Positions 35,273-44,189 of a stretch of DNA of 64,000 nucleotides are shown piece after piece. The DNA lies in contig JAFRNM010000001.1 of NCBI GenBank assembly GCA_017430135.1, positions 186,001 through 250,000 of the forward strand, in the 5' to 3' direction. This DNA is from Clostridia bacterium (GTDB lineage: Bacteria > Bacillota > Clostridia > TANB77 > CAG-508). The translations under genes were made by a program, and so were the position numbers. A model generated the notes under the pieces. It was not told the DNA's origin. It worked only from the letters and a program-made list of their open reading frames with translations, and ran no database searches. Numbering within the stretch: the stretch's first letter is position 1; every line of letters starts with the position of its first letter.

Positions 35273-37024
35273 ATGAGAGGATTATTACACTGGTTTAAAA
35301 GAAGTTCAAAAATGAAAAGATGGTTATTTTTAATGTTAGTAGGAATAATACTAGCATGTTATGGATTAGCAGAAATATTAGTATTAAAAGAAGTATCATT
35401 TGCGGAAATTGGTAAAATAATTGCAATATTTGTTGTTGGATTTTTATGCATAGTATTTGGTCTGATAGGATCAAATAGAAGAACATTAGAATTACTAGTA
35501 GAAGCTACAGACGAAAGAATGGAAAACAAGAAAAATATTAATGTAAAATCATTAATTTACAATAGAAATGTATATGATAAAGGACCAAACATCGTTGTAA
35601 TAGGCGGGGGGACAGGCTTAAATACAGTTCTTTCAGGCTTAAAAAACTACACAAATAACATAACAGCAATAGTTGCGGTATCAGATTATGGAGAAGCGGT
35701 TACAAATTCAAGAAGAGAATTAAACATGCTTCCAATGAATGATATAAAAGATAGTATGATAGCATTATCTACAAAAGGCGACGAAATGGAAAAACTATTT
35801 AACCATGAATTCCAAGATGGAAGATTAAAAGGATTATCTTTTTCAGACATCTATTTTAGAGCAATGTGCGAAGTAGACCAAGATTTCACAAAAGCTGTAA
35901 TGCATAGTAATGAGGTTCTAAACATAGTAGGTAGAGTACTTCCTGCGACATTAGATGAAATGAAAATATGTGCAGAGCTTGAAAATGGTTACATAGTAAA
36001 AGAAAAATCAAAAATACCAGATATAGTTTCAGAAAAAGTAACAAAGATAAATAGAATCTTCTTAGAACCTGCAAATTGTAGACCAGCACCTGGAGTTATA
36101 GAGGCAATCAAAAACGCCGATTGTATAATAATTGGACCAGGTAGCCTATACACAAATGTTATTCCAAATCTTTTAATCAGCAGTGTTGCAAAAGCCATAA
36201 AAGAAAGCACTGCATTTAAAGTTTTTATTAGTAACATTATGACAGAGCCAGGTCAAACTGATAATTATACAGTTTCAGACCACTTAAATGCTATAATTTC
36301 ACATTGCGGACAAGGAATAGTAGATTATTGTATTTATGATACAGGAGAGATAGTTCCTGAGTTTATAAAAAAATACAACATGCAAGGACAAGACCTTGTT
36401 GAACAAGATATTGAAAAGGTAAAAGGAATAAAATTCTTACAAAGAGACTTATCAGCTATTGATGGTGGGTTAATTAGACATGATCCAAATCTTGTTGCTA
36501 AATCTATAATTGAATTGATTTGTGATGACTTGAAATATCAAGATAAACAACTTGATCCGCAATATCTAATGCTAAATAATAAATTAAAAGAAGATAAAAG
36601 AATTAGCAAAATAAAAAGAAGAAGTAAAAGAAAGAATATCAAAGGGGCAAATGAAGCTAAAAAGGCTGCAATGGGATCTAAAAGAAAAAGTAAATTTAGT
36701 AATAAATATAGTGAAAGAATTGCTTCTATTAGAGAGTCTGACAGCAAAATAAATATTAAGGCACAATTGGAAAAGTCTAGTAAAAATAAGATTTCAAGTA
36801 GAGCTTTAGACAAAAAAAGTATCTCTAATATTGACAAAGAAATGCCTAAAAATACTGGTCTTACAAATAAAACTGATAAAAATAGTGTAAGAACTAGTTC
36901 ACAAGTAAAACCTCGTGAAACATCAAGAACTGAAAAAACAAGTGTTGCAACTGCAACAGCTTCACCTAAAAAGAAAACTGCACAACAAATTCGTGAAGAA
37001 ATGCTTAGAAAACTTGGCGAATAA
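35273..37024 (+). CDS. yvcK: YvcK-like protein (gluconeogenesis factor family), altered motifs
   Basis: The 583-residue protein has two N-terminal helices (about residues 15-65), a YvcK/CofD-like domain from residue 100 (IVVIGGGTGLNTVLSGLK, IIGPGSLYTNVIPNLL, SDHLNAIISHCG) to about 425, and a long basic, lysine-rich tail (425-583). YvcK binds UDP-sugars and affects cell-wall synthesis and carbon balance. Two usually conserved motifs are changed: DDGGSSG reads SDYGEAV, and GHSLGN reads GLSFSD. This may indicate altered ligand binding. The gene follows murB and an intergenic element. Homology is clear; the biochemical role is uncertain because of the changes. Confidence 0.85.
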   Translation: MRGLLHWFKRSSKMKRWLFLMLVGIILACYGLAEILVLKEVSFAEIGKIIAIFVVGFLCIVFGLIGSNRRTLELLVEATDERMENKKNINVKSLIYNRNVYDKGPNIVVIGGGTGLNTVLSGLKNYTNNITAIVAVSDYGEAVTNSRRELNMLPMNDIKDSMIALSTKGDEMEKLFNHEFQDGRLKGLSFSDIYFRAMCEVDQDFTKAVMHSNEVLNIVGRVLPATLDEMKICAELENGYIVKEKSKIPDIVSEKVTKINRIFLEPANCRPAPGVIEAIKNADCIIIGPGSLYTNVIPNLLISSVAKAIKESTAFKVFISNIMTEPGQTDNYTVSDHLNAIISHCGQGIVDYCIYDTGEIVPEFIKKYNMQGQDLVEQDIEKVKGIKFLQRDLSAIDGGLIRHDPNLVAKSIIELICDDLKYQDKQLDPQYLMLNNKLKEDKRISKIKRRSKRKNIKGANEAKKAAMGSKRKSKFSNKYSERIASIRESDSKINIKAQLEKSSKNKISSRALDKKSISNIDKEMPKNTGLTNKTDKNSVRTSSQVKPRETSRTEKTSVATATASPKKKTAQQIREEMLRKLGE

Positions 37025-37072
37025 TAACTCATCAATGAAACTGAAATTATTACTAATGAAAGGAAAATGAAT

Positions 37073-39109
37073 ATGGAAATAACGAAGGAAAAACTAAATT
37101 TAGAAGAGGGCTTAACAAAAGAATGGCTTATTACAAATGGAATTGGAGGCTTTGCAAGTTCAAGCGTAATTGGTGCAAATACAAGAAAATATCATGGCTT
37201 GATGGTTGCACCATTAAATCCACCAGCAAAAAGATTTTTAATTCTTTCAAAAGTAGATGAAGCAATTGAAATAGAAGGAAAAAGCTACGAATTATATACA
37301 AATGTTGGAACAGAATTTACATCACAAGGTTACAAATATTTAGAAAGCTTTGAAAAAGAATATGTGCCAATTTTTAAATATAAAGTTGAAAATGTAGAAA
37401 TTACGAAAATAATATGTTTTGATTATGGAAAAAATACAATAGGTATTTACTATAAAATAAAAACATCAGATAAGCCATGTAAGCTAAATTTAGCTCCTAT
37501 CGTTAATTTTAGAGATTTCCACTGCATGAATACAGGACATTATTTTGACATAAAACAAACTATTAAAGGAAATAAAGTGCGTCTTGTAATAGATGACAAT
37601 AGAGATTCATCTGTTTATATGAAGATATCAGAGGGAGAATATACAGAACATTTTAACGATACATTTAAAAATATGTTTTACATAGAAGAACAAAAAAGAG
37701 GTTTCTACCCTGAAGAAAACCATGCAGTTCCAGGGGTATACGAAGTGGATATAGATGCAAATACTGAAAAAGATATTTCATTTGTATTTTCATTAGAGGA
37801 AAATATAGACGAAATAGATGTTAAAGAGCTTATATCAAAAGAGATAGTAAGGCAAAATGAATTATTTAATAAATCATTATTGATAGATAACAAAAACACA
37901 AAAAAGACTAAAAAGGAAAAAGAAGAAGAACAGTTTATAAAAGACTTAATTTCAGCTACAGATAACTTTGTAATGTATAGACCATCATTTGGATTACATT
38001 CAATAATTGCTGGATTTCCATGGTTTTTAGACTGGGGAAGAGATAGCTTAATCTCATTTGAAGGACTTTTATTAGTTACAAAAAGATATGATATAGCAAA
38101 AGAAGTTCTTCTAACAATGATAAGAGATGTTAAATATGGATTGGTTCCAAATGGATACTCTGGTTTCGACAATAGACCATTATATAATAGTGCAGATAGC
38201 TCATTATTGCTATTTGAACAAGTGCAAAAATACTTAAATTACACAGGGGATTTGGATTTTGTAAAAGAAAAAATCTATCCTGTAATGAAACAAGTTATAA
38301 CACATTATATAGCTGGAATAGATATTGATGACAACAATATTTACTTAGATTCAGACAATTTAATTGTATCTGGAACTGAGGATACACAAAATACATGGAT
38401 GGATGCAAAATATGATGGAATTGCAGTTACTCCAAGAAATGGCAAAGTAGTTGAAATAAATGCACTTTGGTATAATGCAAATAAAATAATGCAAGATTTA
38501 AGTGCGAAAATCGGAGATAAAGAAGAAAGTAAGAAATATGCTGAATTAGCAAGAGCATGCAAAGTTTCATTTAATGATAAATTCTATAGCAAAAAAAGAA
38601 AATGCTTATATGATGTTGTGGGAGATAAAAAAATAAGACCAAATCAGCTATTTAGCTTAAGTCTAACATATCCAGTAGTTGACCCACAATCTGAAGAGGC
38701 AAAAAATATAATAAATACAGTTGAAAAGAAATTGTTAAATAATTATGGATTAAAAACACTTGCAAAAGGCGAAGAAAACTATGTAGAAATCTATGAAGGT
38801 GGTCCAGAACACAGAGATAAAAGTTATCATCAAGGAATAACATGGACATGGCTACTAGGATTGTATTACAATAGTTTAAAAAATATGGCTAATAGCGCAA
38901 AAACTAAAAAAACAAAACAAGAATTAGAAACGAAAATAGAAAAATTTAGAGAACAAACAAAGAAAACATTCAAAAAAGAATTCTACGAAAATGGATGCAT
39001 AGGCTCAATTGCAGAATTATATGATTCAGTAAAGCCGCAATTACCAAAAGGAGCATTTGCACAGGCTTGGAGCGTTTCTGAAGTCTTTAGAATTATATTA
39101 GGCAAGTAG
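37073..39109 (+). CDS. Glycogen debranching enzyme (amylo-alpha-1,6-glucosidase family)
   Basis: The 678-residue protein has an N-terminal GDE_N-type beta domain (WLITNGIGGFASSSVIGANTRKYHGL) and a C-terminal alpha/alpha-barrel GDE domain from about residue 285 (AGFPWFLDWGRDSLISFEGLLL, TWMDAKYDG, YHQGITWTWLLGLY). The Asp and Glu residues of those motifs are the likely catalytic acids that cleave alpha-1,6 branches. It complements the GH57 branching enzyme and GT4 synthase at 2.5-6.7 kb. The start ATG 37073 lies 8 bases after GAAAGGA; an ATG at 37067 is too close. A terminator follows. Confidence 0.9.
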   Translation: MEITKEKLNLEEGLTKEWLITNGIGGFASSSVIGANTRKYHGLMVAPLNPPAKRFLILSKVDEAIEIEGKSYELYTNVGTEFTSQGYKYLESFEKEYVPIFKYKVENVEITKIICFDYGKNTIGIYYKIKTSDKPCKLNLAPIVNFRDFHCMNTGHYFDIKQTIKGNKVRLVIDDNRDSSVYMKISEGEYTEHFNDTFKNMFYIEEQKRGFYPEENHAVPGVYEVDIDANTEKDISFVFSLEENIDEIDVKELISKEIVRQNELFNKSLLIDNKNTKKTKKEKEEEQFIKDLISATDNFVMYRPSFGLHSIIAGFPWFLDWGRDSLISFEGLLLVTKRYDIAKEVLLTMIRDVKYGLVPNGYSGFDNRPLYNSADSSLLLFEQVQKYLNYTGDLDFVKEKIYPVMKQVITHYIAGIDIDDNNIYLDSDNLIVSGTEDTQNTWMDAKYDGIAVTPRNGKVVEINALWYNANKIMQDLSAKIGDKEESKKYAELARACKVSFNDKFYSKKRKCLYDVVGDKKIRPNQLFSLSLTYPVVDPQSEEAKNIINTVEKKLLNNYGLKTLAKGEENYVEIYEGGPEHRDKSYHQGITWTWLLGLYYNSLKNMANSAKTKKTKQELETKIEKFREQTKKTFKKEFYENGCIGSIAELYDSVKPQLPKGAFAQAWSVSEVFRIILGK

Positions 39110-39179
39110 TAAAAAATAAGTTCTTTAAAAAGAAAAATTGAGATTTGCCCTCAACAGAACAAATCTCACTCAACACACA

Positions 39180-39206
39180 GATAAGAGCTTAGTCTCTTAT
39201 CTTTTT
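39180..39206 (+). terminator. Rho-independent terminator after debranching enzyme
   Basis: Eight-base arms (gataagag / ctcttatc) around a 6-base loop followed by TTTTT. A weaker hairpin (ttgagatttg / caaatctcactcaa) precedes it at 39138-39173. Confidence 0.85.
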
Positions 39207-39272
39207 ATATATTTATATTAACATATTGAAAAAAAAAATGTCAATAAATTGTAAAGAAAATAGGTGAAAAAG

Positions 39273-40292
39273 ATGACAATAGAAGAACTAGAAAAAGAAT
39301 TAAAATCAGAAAAAATACAAAGCTTATACTTATTCTATGGCGAAGAATTATTTCTATTAGAAAACTCTGTAAAAAAAATAAAAACACTTTTTGGAGAAAC
39401 CATAAAAGGTATAAACTATGTAATAATAGATGAAACTAATCTAAATAGCTTAATCTCTGAAATAGAAACGCCTTCCTTTGGCTACGCAAAAAAACTTATA
39501 ATATGCAAAAATTCAGGATTACTAAAAAAAGAAGGAAAACGCAAGAACGCTGAACTCGCAAAATTTAAGGAAAAGCTAAATGATTACATTGTTAAAAATA
39601 TTGATATTATAAAAGAAACAGTGGTTTTAGTTATTATAGAAGAAGATATTCAAAAACAAGAATTAGTAACAACAATTGAAAAAAATGGTGCATCAGTCAA
39701 ATTTGAATTTCAAAAACCAATTCAGCTCGAAAAAAGAATAAAATCAATCTGCAATGGCTACAAAGTAAATATAGATGGAACAACATTGAAATACTTTATA
39801 GAGAGCTGTGGAACTAACATGCAAGAACTTATAAATGAAATCAGAAAGCTCATAGAATATGCTGGAGAGAATGGAACTATTGATAAAGAGGCTGTTGATA
39901 AGCTATGCATAAAAAAACTTGAAAGTATTATATTTGAACTTACAGACAATTTAGGGAAAAAAGACATTGAAAAATCACTACAAGTGTTGAAAAATCTAAT
40001 TTACGCAAAGGAACCTATTCAAAAAATTCTAATAACATTATACAATCATTTCAAAAAATTGTACTTTACAATACTTGCCTCAAAAGATAATAAAGATTTA
40101 GTGCAAGTGCTTAATTTAAAGCCAAATCAAACATTTTTAGTAAATAAATACAAAATGCAAGCAAAATATTTTAAAGAAAGAGAATTAAGAAAAATATTGC
40201 AAGAACTAATCGACCTAGATTACAACTACAAAGTTGGTGTAATTGATTTGCAAGTTGGTTTAGAATCAATTTTATGTGCATATTGTAGTTAA
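39273..40292 (+). CDS. holA: DNA polymerase III delta subunit
   Basis: The 339-residue clamp-loader subunit HolA. N-terminal SLYLFYGEELFLLENSV is the family signature, followed by an AAA-like region with VVLVIIEEDIQKQ and a C-terminal collar domain (GTNMQELINEIRKLIEYAG, LIDLDYNYKVG). It opens the sliding clamp during loading on DNA. The start was moved to ATG 39273, 6 bases after TAGGTG; a GTG at 39264 lies within that ribosome site. Element D2 follows the stop. Confidence 0.92.
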   Translation: MTIEELEKELKSEKIQSLYLFYGEELFLLENSVKKIKTLFGETIKGINYVIIDETNLNSLISEIETPSFGYAKKLIICKNSGLLKKEGKRKNAELAKFKEKLNDYIVKNIDIIKETVVLVIIEEDIQKQELVTTIEKNGASVKFEFQKPIQLEKRIKSICNGYKVNIDGTTLKYFIESCGTNMQELINEIRKLIEYAGENGTIDKEAVDKLCIKKLESIIFELTDNLGKKDIEKSLQVLKNLIYAKEPIQKILITLYNHFKKLYFTILASKDNKDLVQVLNLKPNQTFLVNKYKMQAKYFKERELRKILQELIDLDYNYKVGVIDLQVGLESILCAYCS

Positions 40293-40311
40293 CTTATTAT
40301 TGTAGAGTAGT

Positions 40312-40452
40312 GAAACTAAGATATATTGTTTTTTGCGAACGCTGTGGGGACCGACAAATTAGAAAGCCTTATAAAAAAAGTTTTCGAGAACTTTTTTATA
40401 TAGGCTTTCTTATGCAGTTGGGGGAGAGAAAAAAACAATATATCTTAAGTTC
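40312..40452. repeat. Family D palindromic element, copy D2
   Basis: Outer arms of about 20 bases (ctaagatatattgtttttt and its near complement) enclose GGGGACCGACAAATTAGAAA, an inner helix and TTTCTTATGCAGTTGGGGG. On the minus strand these correspond to copy D1's conserved strands. It lies between holA and sleB. A short ORF inside it is not a gene. Confidence 0.8.
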
Positions 40453-40511
40453 ACTAATAAAATTGCATAAAAAACCACTTATTGTAAATAATAGCAATAG
40501 GTGATTTTTTT

Positions 40512-41207
40512 ATGATAAAAAAAGGAATTGTAAAATATAAAAAAATATTAACAATTATAATACTATTATGTAGTATTGGAGTGATTTTAATCTTATCTCA
40601 AAAAAATGAGGTAGAGGCAACATCAAGGTATGGCTCAAGAGGAGAAGAAGTAAAGCAGATTCAGACAAAATTAAAAAGATGGGGTTATTATAATGGCTCA
40701 GTTGATGGGATTTATGGCACACAAACAGTTAATGCTGTAAAAAGCTTTCAAAGAAAAAATGGATTAACACAAGATGGAATAGTTGGTCCAGCTACTCTAA
40801 AAGCTTTAGGAATCAATTCATCTAGTGGTAATTCTTCGCAAACAAGTGGAAGCAATTCTTCAGACATAAATTTACTTAGTCATTTAATTTATGGAGAAGC
40901 AAGAGGAGAACCATATACAGGCCAGGTTGCAGTAGGCGCAGTTATAATGAATAGAGTAAGAAGCAGTTCATTTCCAAATTCAATAGCAGGAGTAATATAT
41001 CAAAGAGGAGCTTTTGATGCAGTTAGTGATGGACAAATTAACATGAGTCCAGATTCATCTGCAAAAAAGGCAGCGCAAGATGCATACAATGGCTGGGACC
41101 CAAGTTATGGTGCAATTTACTATTTTAACCCATCAACTGCAACAAATAAATGGATTTGGTCAAGGCCACTTACAATAACTATAGGAAAACACAGATTTTG
41201 TAAATAA
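40512..41207 (+). CDS. sleB: Spore cortex-lytic enzyme SleB
   Basis: The 231-residue germination lytic transglycosylase cleaves cortex peptidoglycan containing muramic-delta-lactam. It has a hydrophobic signal segment (about residues 11-30), a peptidoglycan-binding domain at 40-97 (GSRGEEVKQIQTKLKRWGYY, GPATLKALGI), an S/N-rich linker, and a SleB catalytic domain at 118-231 (LIYGEARGEPYTGQVAVGAV, with the catalytic Glu in YGEA). AATAGGTG precedes the start. Just upstream, sequence resembling a terminator stem includes the ribosome site. In spore formers sleB is made in the forespore. The usual partner ypeB is absent here. Confidence 0.93.
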   Translation: MIKKGIVKYKKILTIIILLCSIGVILILSQKNEVEATSRYGSRGEEVKQIQTKLKRWGYYNGSVDGIYGTQTVNAVKSFQRKNGLTQDGIVGPATLKALGINSSSGNSSQTSGSNSSDINLLSHLIYGEARGEPYTGQVAVGAVIMNRVRSSSFPNSIAGVIYQRGAFDAVSDGQINMSPDSSAKKAAQDAYNGWDPSYGAIYYFNPSTATNKWIWSRPLTITIGKHRFCK

Positions 41208-41208
41208 T

Positions 41209-41313
41209 GACTTTTTGGGGCACCTTGAATTTGGGGACACTCTTAAAAATCAAGTTTTTTCAAAAAACTTGATTTTTAAGAGTGTCCCCAAATTCAAGGT
41301 GCCCCAAAAAGTC
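41209..41313. repeat. Family A palindromic element, copy A5 (two layers)
   Basis: A nearly perfect palindrome of about 48-base arms. The outer layer is GACTTTTTGGGGCACC, the next TTGAATTT, the inner the core GGGGACACTCTTAAAAATC. It follows sleB and precedes the DUF4116 promoter. Confidence 0.92.
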
Positions 41314-41341
41314 GTCCCCCAAAAATCGTCCTAAAAAGCCA

Positions 41342-41370
41342 TTGACCGATTTTATTTATTGTGTTAAAAT
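41342..41370 (+). promoter_or_regulatory. Sigma-A-type promoter of the DUF4116 gene
   Basis: TTGACC (41342-41347), 17-base spacer, TAAAAT (41365-41370), about 20 bases upstream of the gene's ribosome site. Confidence 0.65.
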
Positions 41371-41391
41371 ACTCATGAAGAAGGCGAAGAA

Positions 41392-41889
41392 ATGGAAGAG
41401 AATATAATAAATAAAGAACAGGCAATTGAAAAGGTCAAGGAAAAAGGAAAGAATCTTGAATTTTTGCCACAAGAATTTCAAGATGACAAAGATGTTGTAA
41501 TGACTGCTTTAGAACAAGACGGCGAGGCTTTAGAGTTTGCATCAGATAGATTAAAAGATGATAAAGAAGTTATAATGTTTGCAATTAGCCAATCTCCATG
41601 GACTGCATATTATGCTTCTGAAAGATTGAAAGCAGATAAAGAAGTAATTTTAGCAAGTGTAAAAGAATATGGACAAACACTATATTATGCAAGTGAAGAG
41701 TTAAGAGATGATGATGAGGTTGTAAAAGCTGCAATAACAAATAAAGGATTGATTATAAAATATGCAAGTTTTAGGTTAAGAGACAATAAAGAATTTGCTG
41801 AAATTGCTGTAAAACAAAATAAAGAAGCATTTCATTTTTTAAGTGCTAGATTAAAACAAGACGAAGAGATTAAAGCGCTTCTAGGATAA
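41392..41889 (+). CDS. DUF4116 repeat protein
   Basis: The 165-residue protein consists of repeats of about 24 residues with the pattern L-x-x-A-S-x-x-L-x-D-D-K-E-V-V, at least five copies (EFASDRLKDDKEVIM, YYASERLKADKEVIL, YYASEELRDDDEVVK, KYASFRLRDNKEFAE, HFLSARLKQDEEIKA). This is DUF4116, found in bacterial and protist proteins and predicted to form helical arrays; function is unknown, with protein binding the best guess. It is soluble and has its own promoter. The hemolysin III-family gene follows. Confidence 0.85.
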   Translation: MEENIINKEQAIEKVKEKGKNLEFLPQEFQDDKDVVMTALEQDGEALEFASDRLKDDKEVIMFAISQSPWTAYYASERLKADKEVILASVKEYGQTLYYASEELRDDDEVVKAAITNKGLIIKYASFRLRDNKEFAEIAVKQNKEAFHFLSARLKQDEEIKALLG

Positions 41890-41929
41890 TTTGCAAAAGA
41901 AAATTTAAGTTAAAGGAATGTGATTATAA

Positions 41930-42604
41930 ATGACTAGAACAAAATTATGCGATAGAGTTTTGCCTAAGTATACAAAAGGCGAAGAAATAATGAATATGAC
42001 ATCACACATTGTAGGAGCAGCTTTTGGAATAGTTGCATTAGTGCTATGTGTTGCTACTGCAGCGTTTCATTCTAATGGTTATGGAGTTGTAAGTGCTGCA
42101 ATTTATGGAACAACGATGATTATACTTTATACTATGAGTAGTATTTACCATGGCTTAAGCCCTAAAATAGAAGGGAAAAAGGTTATGCAAGTATTAGATC
42201 ATTGTAGTATATTCTTGCTAATTGCAGGTTGTTATACACCATTTGCGCTATGTACATTAAGAGAATATGATACAGCAACAGGCTGGTGGATTTTTGGGAT
42301 TATTTGGGCAATTGCAATATTAGGAATAACACTAAATGCAATAGATTTAAAAAAATATAAAAAATTTTCTATGATTTGTTATCTAATTATGGGATGGTGC
42401 ATTGTATTTAAAATAAATGTATTACCTGAATTGCTTACATGGAAAGGGTTTGCATTACTACTAAGTGGAGGAATTATTTATACAATTGGGGCTTTATTAT
42501 ATGGTTTAGGCAAAAAGCACAAATGGATGCATTCAATATTTCATTTATGTATACTTTTTGCAAGCATAATGCAATTTTTCTGCATTTTATTTTACGTAAT
42601 GTAA
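41930..42604 (+). CDS. Hemolysin III / PAQR family membrane protein
   Basis: A 224-residue protein with seven predicted helices. Family signatures are SHIVGAAFGI near residue 25, SSIYHGLSP near 75, LDHCSIFLLIAGCYTPFAL near 95-113 and a final HSIFHL motif with the metal-ligand His. The PAQR/HlyIII family has members with receptor or lipid-hydrolase roles; the bacterial branch is poorly understood and the hemolysin name is historical. GGAATG precedes the start only weakly, so translation may be coupled. Confidence 0.9.
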   Translation: MTRTKLCDRVLPKYTKGEEIMNMTSHIVGAAFGIVALVLCVATAAFHSNGYGVVSAAIYGTTMIILYTMSSIYHGLSPKIEGKKVMQVLDHCSIFLLIAGCYTPFALCTLREYDTATGWWIFGIIWAIAILGITLNAIDLKKYKKFSMICYLIMGWCIVFKINVLPELLTWKGFALLLSGGIIYTIGALLYGLGKKHKWMHSIFHLCILFASIMQFFCILFYVM

Positions 42605-42662
42605 AAATAATTTCAAATTATTGTAAACAATGTAAAAAAATACTAAAAATTTTAAAAATAGG

Positions 42663-42691
42663 TTGTAAAAACAAACAAAAATTGATATACT
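42663..42691 (+). promoter_or_regulatory. Promoter of the Asp23/AmaP block
   Basis: TTGTAA (42663-42668), 17-base spacer, TATACT (42686-42691). Hexamers, spacer length and most of the spacer match the promoter at 32156. It overlaps the terminator hairpin of the upstream gene. Confidence 0.6.
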
Positions 42692-42720
42692 TATATAAGC
42701 AAAAGTATATCAGTTTTTTT
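42684..42720 (+). terminator. Terminator overlapping the Asp23-block promoter
   Basis: Nine-base arms (gatatactt / aagtatatc) followed after AG by seven T. It would end the HlyIII-gene transcript; the same bases carry the next promoter's -10 region. Confidence 0.7.
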
Positions 42721-42750
42721 ATGACTGATTATATGTAAGGAGGAAGAAGT

Positions 42751-43227
42751 ATGAGTAAAGATAATGAGGAAAAAGGCGAAGTAATCGAAGTACAAGGCGA
42801 AGTTCAAAATGAAGAAAATCAAACATCAGAAAAAGCTTTAGCTGTTTCGACAGAACAAGAAAATATACAAATTTCAAATGATGTAATAGCAGTAATAGCT
42901 GGTGTTGCAGTTTCAGAAGTTTCAGGAGTAGCAAGTACAGTTGGAGGATTTGCAGGTGGAATTTCAGAGGTATTAAGCGGAAAGAAAAACATGGCAAAAG
43001 GAATTAAAGTTGAAAAAACAGATGGAAAAGTAAAAATAGATGTAAATATAATTGTTGAATATGGCACAAGAATACCAGATGTTGCATTCGAAATTCAAAA
43101 CAGAGTAAAAAAGGCAGTAGAAAACATGACTGGAATGAATGTAGTAGAAGTAAACGTACATGTTCAAGGTGTTGATACAAACATCAAAAAAGAAAAACCA
43201 GAAATAGAAGAAGCAAAACAAGATTAA
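42751..43227 (+). CDS. Asp23/Gls24-family envelope stress protein
   Basis: The 158-residue protein has an acidic N-terminus (about 30 residues), an Asp23 domain from about 45 (QISNDVIAVIAGVAVSEVSGVAS, KVDGKVKIDVNIIVEYGTRIPDV, VKKAVENMTGMNVVEVNVHVQGV), and an acidic K/E tail. Asp23 proteins form a membrane-proximal layer anchored by AmaP and respond to envelope stress. The next genes, encoding AmaP and DUF2273, are the expected partners. AAGGAGGAAG precedes the start. Confidence 0.93.
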   Translation: MSKDNEEKGEVIEVQGEVQNEENQTSEKALAVSTEQENIQISNDVIAVIAGVAVSEVSGVASTVGGFAGGISEVLSGKKNMAKGIKVEKTDGKVKIDVNIIVEYGTRIPDVAFEIQNRVKKAVENMTGMNVVEVNVHVQGVDTNIKKEKPEIEEAKQD

Positions 43228-43253
43228 ATAATAAAAGAAAAAATAGGAAAAGA

Positions 43254-43376
43254 GTTGCGATAGAATTGTGGCTTTGGCAAGGCGAAGATTATTTGAAAGG
43301 CAAGGGCACATACAAGTTGTATGTAACCGCGTTTCAAATAAGATTCAACGTAGCCAAAACGCAATTATAGTGCAAC
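43254..43376. repeat. Family C palindromic element, copy C1
   Basis: Outer arms of about 24 bases (gttgcgatagaattgtggct and near complement) enclose GGCAAGGCGAA at the 5' side and ATTCAACGTAGCC at the 3' side. Between them a helix (ATTATTTGAAA / TTTCAAATAAG) carries a tip (ACATACAA / TTGTATGT). It lies immediately before the amaP ribosome site. Confidence 0.82.
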
Positions 43377-43391
43377 GAATGGAGGAAGAAT

Positions 43392-43934
43392 ATGAAAATA
43401 TTAGAAAAAATAACCCTAATAATATACTCAAACTTAATTTTAATACTATCAATACTACTATGCATAATGATATTTGGATGGATAGACATGAACTCAGTAG
43501 GAAACTGGGTTCATGGGATACTAACAGAAGAAACATCTTCTAAAATAGTCTTAGGAGTAAGCATTGCATTTATATTGTTATCAATTAGATGTATATTCTT
43601 TGACAAAACATCAAAAGAACAAATACATGATAGACAAGGTGTCTTAATGCAAAACGAAAATGGAAAACTAATGATTTCAAAAGATACAATAGAGAACCTT
43701 GTAAGTTCAGTTGCAAAAGGATATCAAGATACACAAGAAATAAATACTAGGGTGGAATTGGACAAGGAAAATAATGTAAATGTATTTGTAAACCTTACAG
43801 TAACAAATGATGCAGTTATAAAAGACTTATCTGTAAATTTACAAAATGACATTAAACAAAAAGTAAAAAATGCAACAGACCTAGAAGTTAAAGAAGTTAA
43901 TATCAAGATTAAAGATGTATCAAACTCTCAATAA
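43392..43934 (+). CDS. amaP: Alkaline shock membrane anchor AmaP
   Basis: The 180-residue protein has two N-terminal transmembrane helices (about residues 8-33 and 52-70) joined by a short loop (WIDMNSVGNWVHGI), then a cytoplasmic region with an Asp23-like fold (LMISKDTIENLVSSVAKGYQD, NVNVFVNLTVTNDAVIKDLS). AmaP anchors Asp23 to the membrane. GGAGGAAG precedes the start. It lies between Asp23 and the DUF2273 gene. A hairpin begins in its last codons. Confidence 0.88.
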   Translation: MKILEKITLIIYSNLILILSILLCIMIFGWIDMNSVGNWVHGILTEETSSKIVLGVSIAFILLSIRCIFFDKTSKEQIHDRQGVLMQNENGKLMISKDTIENLVSSVAKGYQDTQEINTRVELDKENNVNVFVNLTVTNDAVIKDLSVNLQNDIKQKVKNATDLEVKEVNIKIKDVSNSQ

Positions 43935-43956
43935 AAGAACAATTCTTTTATTGAGA
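43926..43956 (+). other. Stem-loop overlapping the amaP stop
   Basis: Fourteen-base perfect arms (tctcaataaaagaa / ttcttttattgaga) around CAA, starting within the last amaP codons; no T-run follows. It may be an mRNA stability or coupling element. Confidence 0.65.
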
Positions 43957-43979
43957 AATATATATGTAAGGAGTATGAA

Positions 43980-44174
43980 ATGGAAGAATTTTGGAATAGA
44001 AATAAAGGAATAATTTTAGGCGTTGCAATTGCTGTAATACTTCTAATTACAGGATTACAACAACTAATAATTGGACTAGTACTTATTATTGCTTGTGGTT
44101 TTATAGGAAATTATATTTACAAAAATAAAGATGATGTTAAGAAAAAAACAAAGAATTTTATAGACAAGTTGTAA
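43980..44174 (+). CDS. DUF2273 small membrane protein
   Basis: A 64-residue protein with two adjacent hydrophobic helices (about residues 10-26 and 28-46), an aromatic start MEEFW and a lysine-rich C-terminus. This is the DUF2273 pattern, found with Asp23/AmaP genes in many Firmicutes. It is likely to associate with that membrane layer. TAAGGAG precedes the start. Confidence 0.85.
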   Translation: MEEFWNRNKGIILGVAIAVILLITGLQQLIIGLVLIIACGFIGNYIYKNKDDVKKKTKNFIDKL

Positions 44175-44189
44175 AATTAGTATTATAAA

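Noticed and set aside
40310..40504. A 64-codon ORF between holA and sleB
   Set aside because: It lies inside palindromic element D2, starts without a real ribosome site and has no protein-like pattern.
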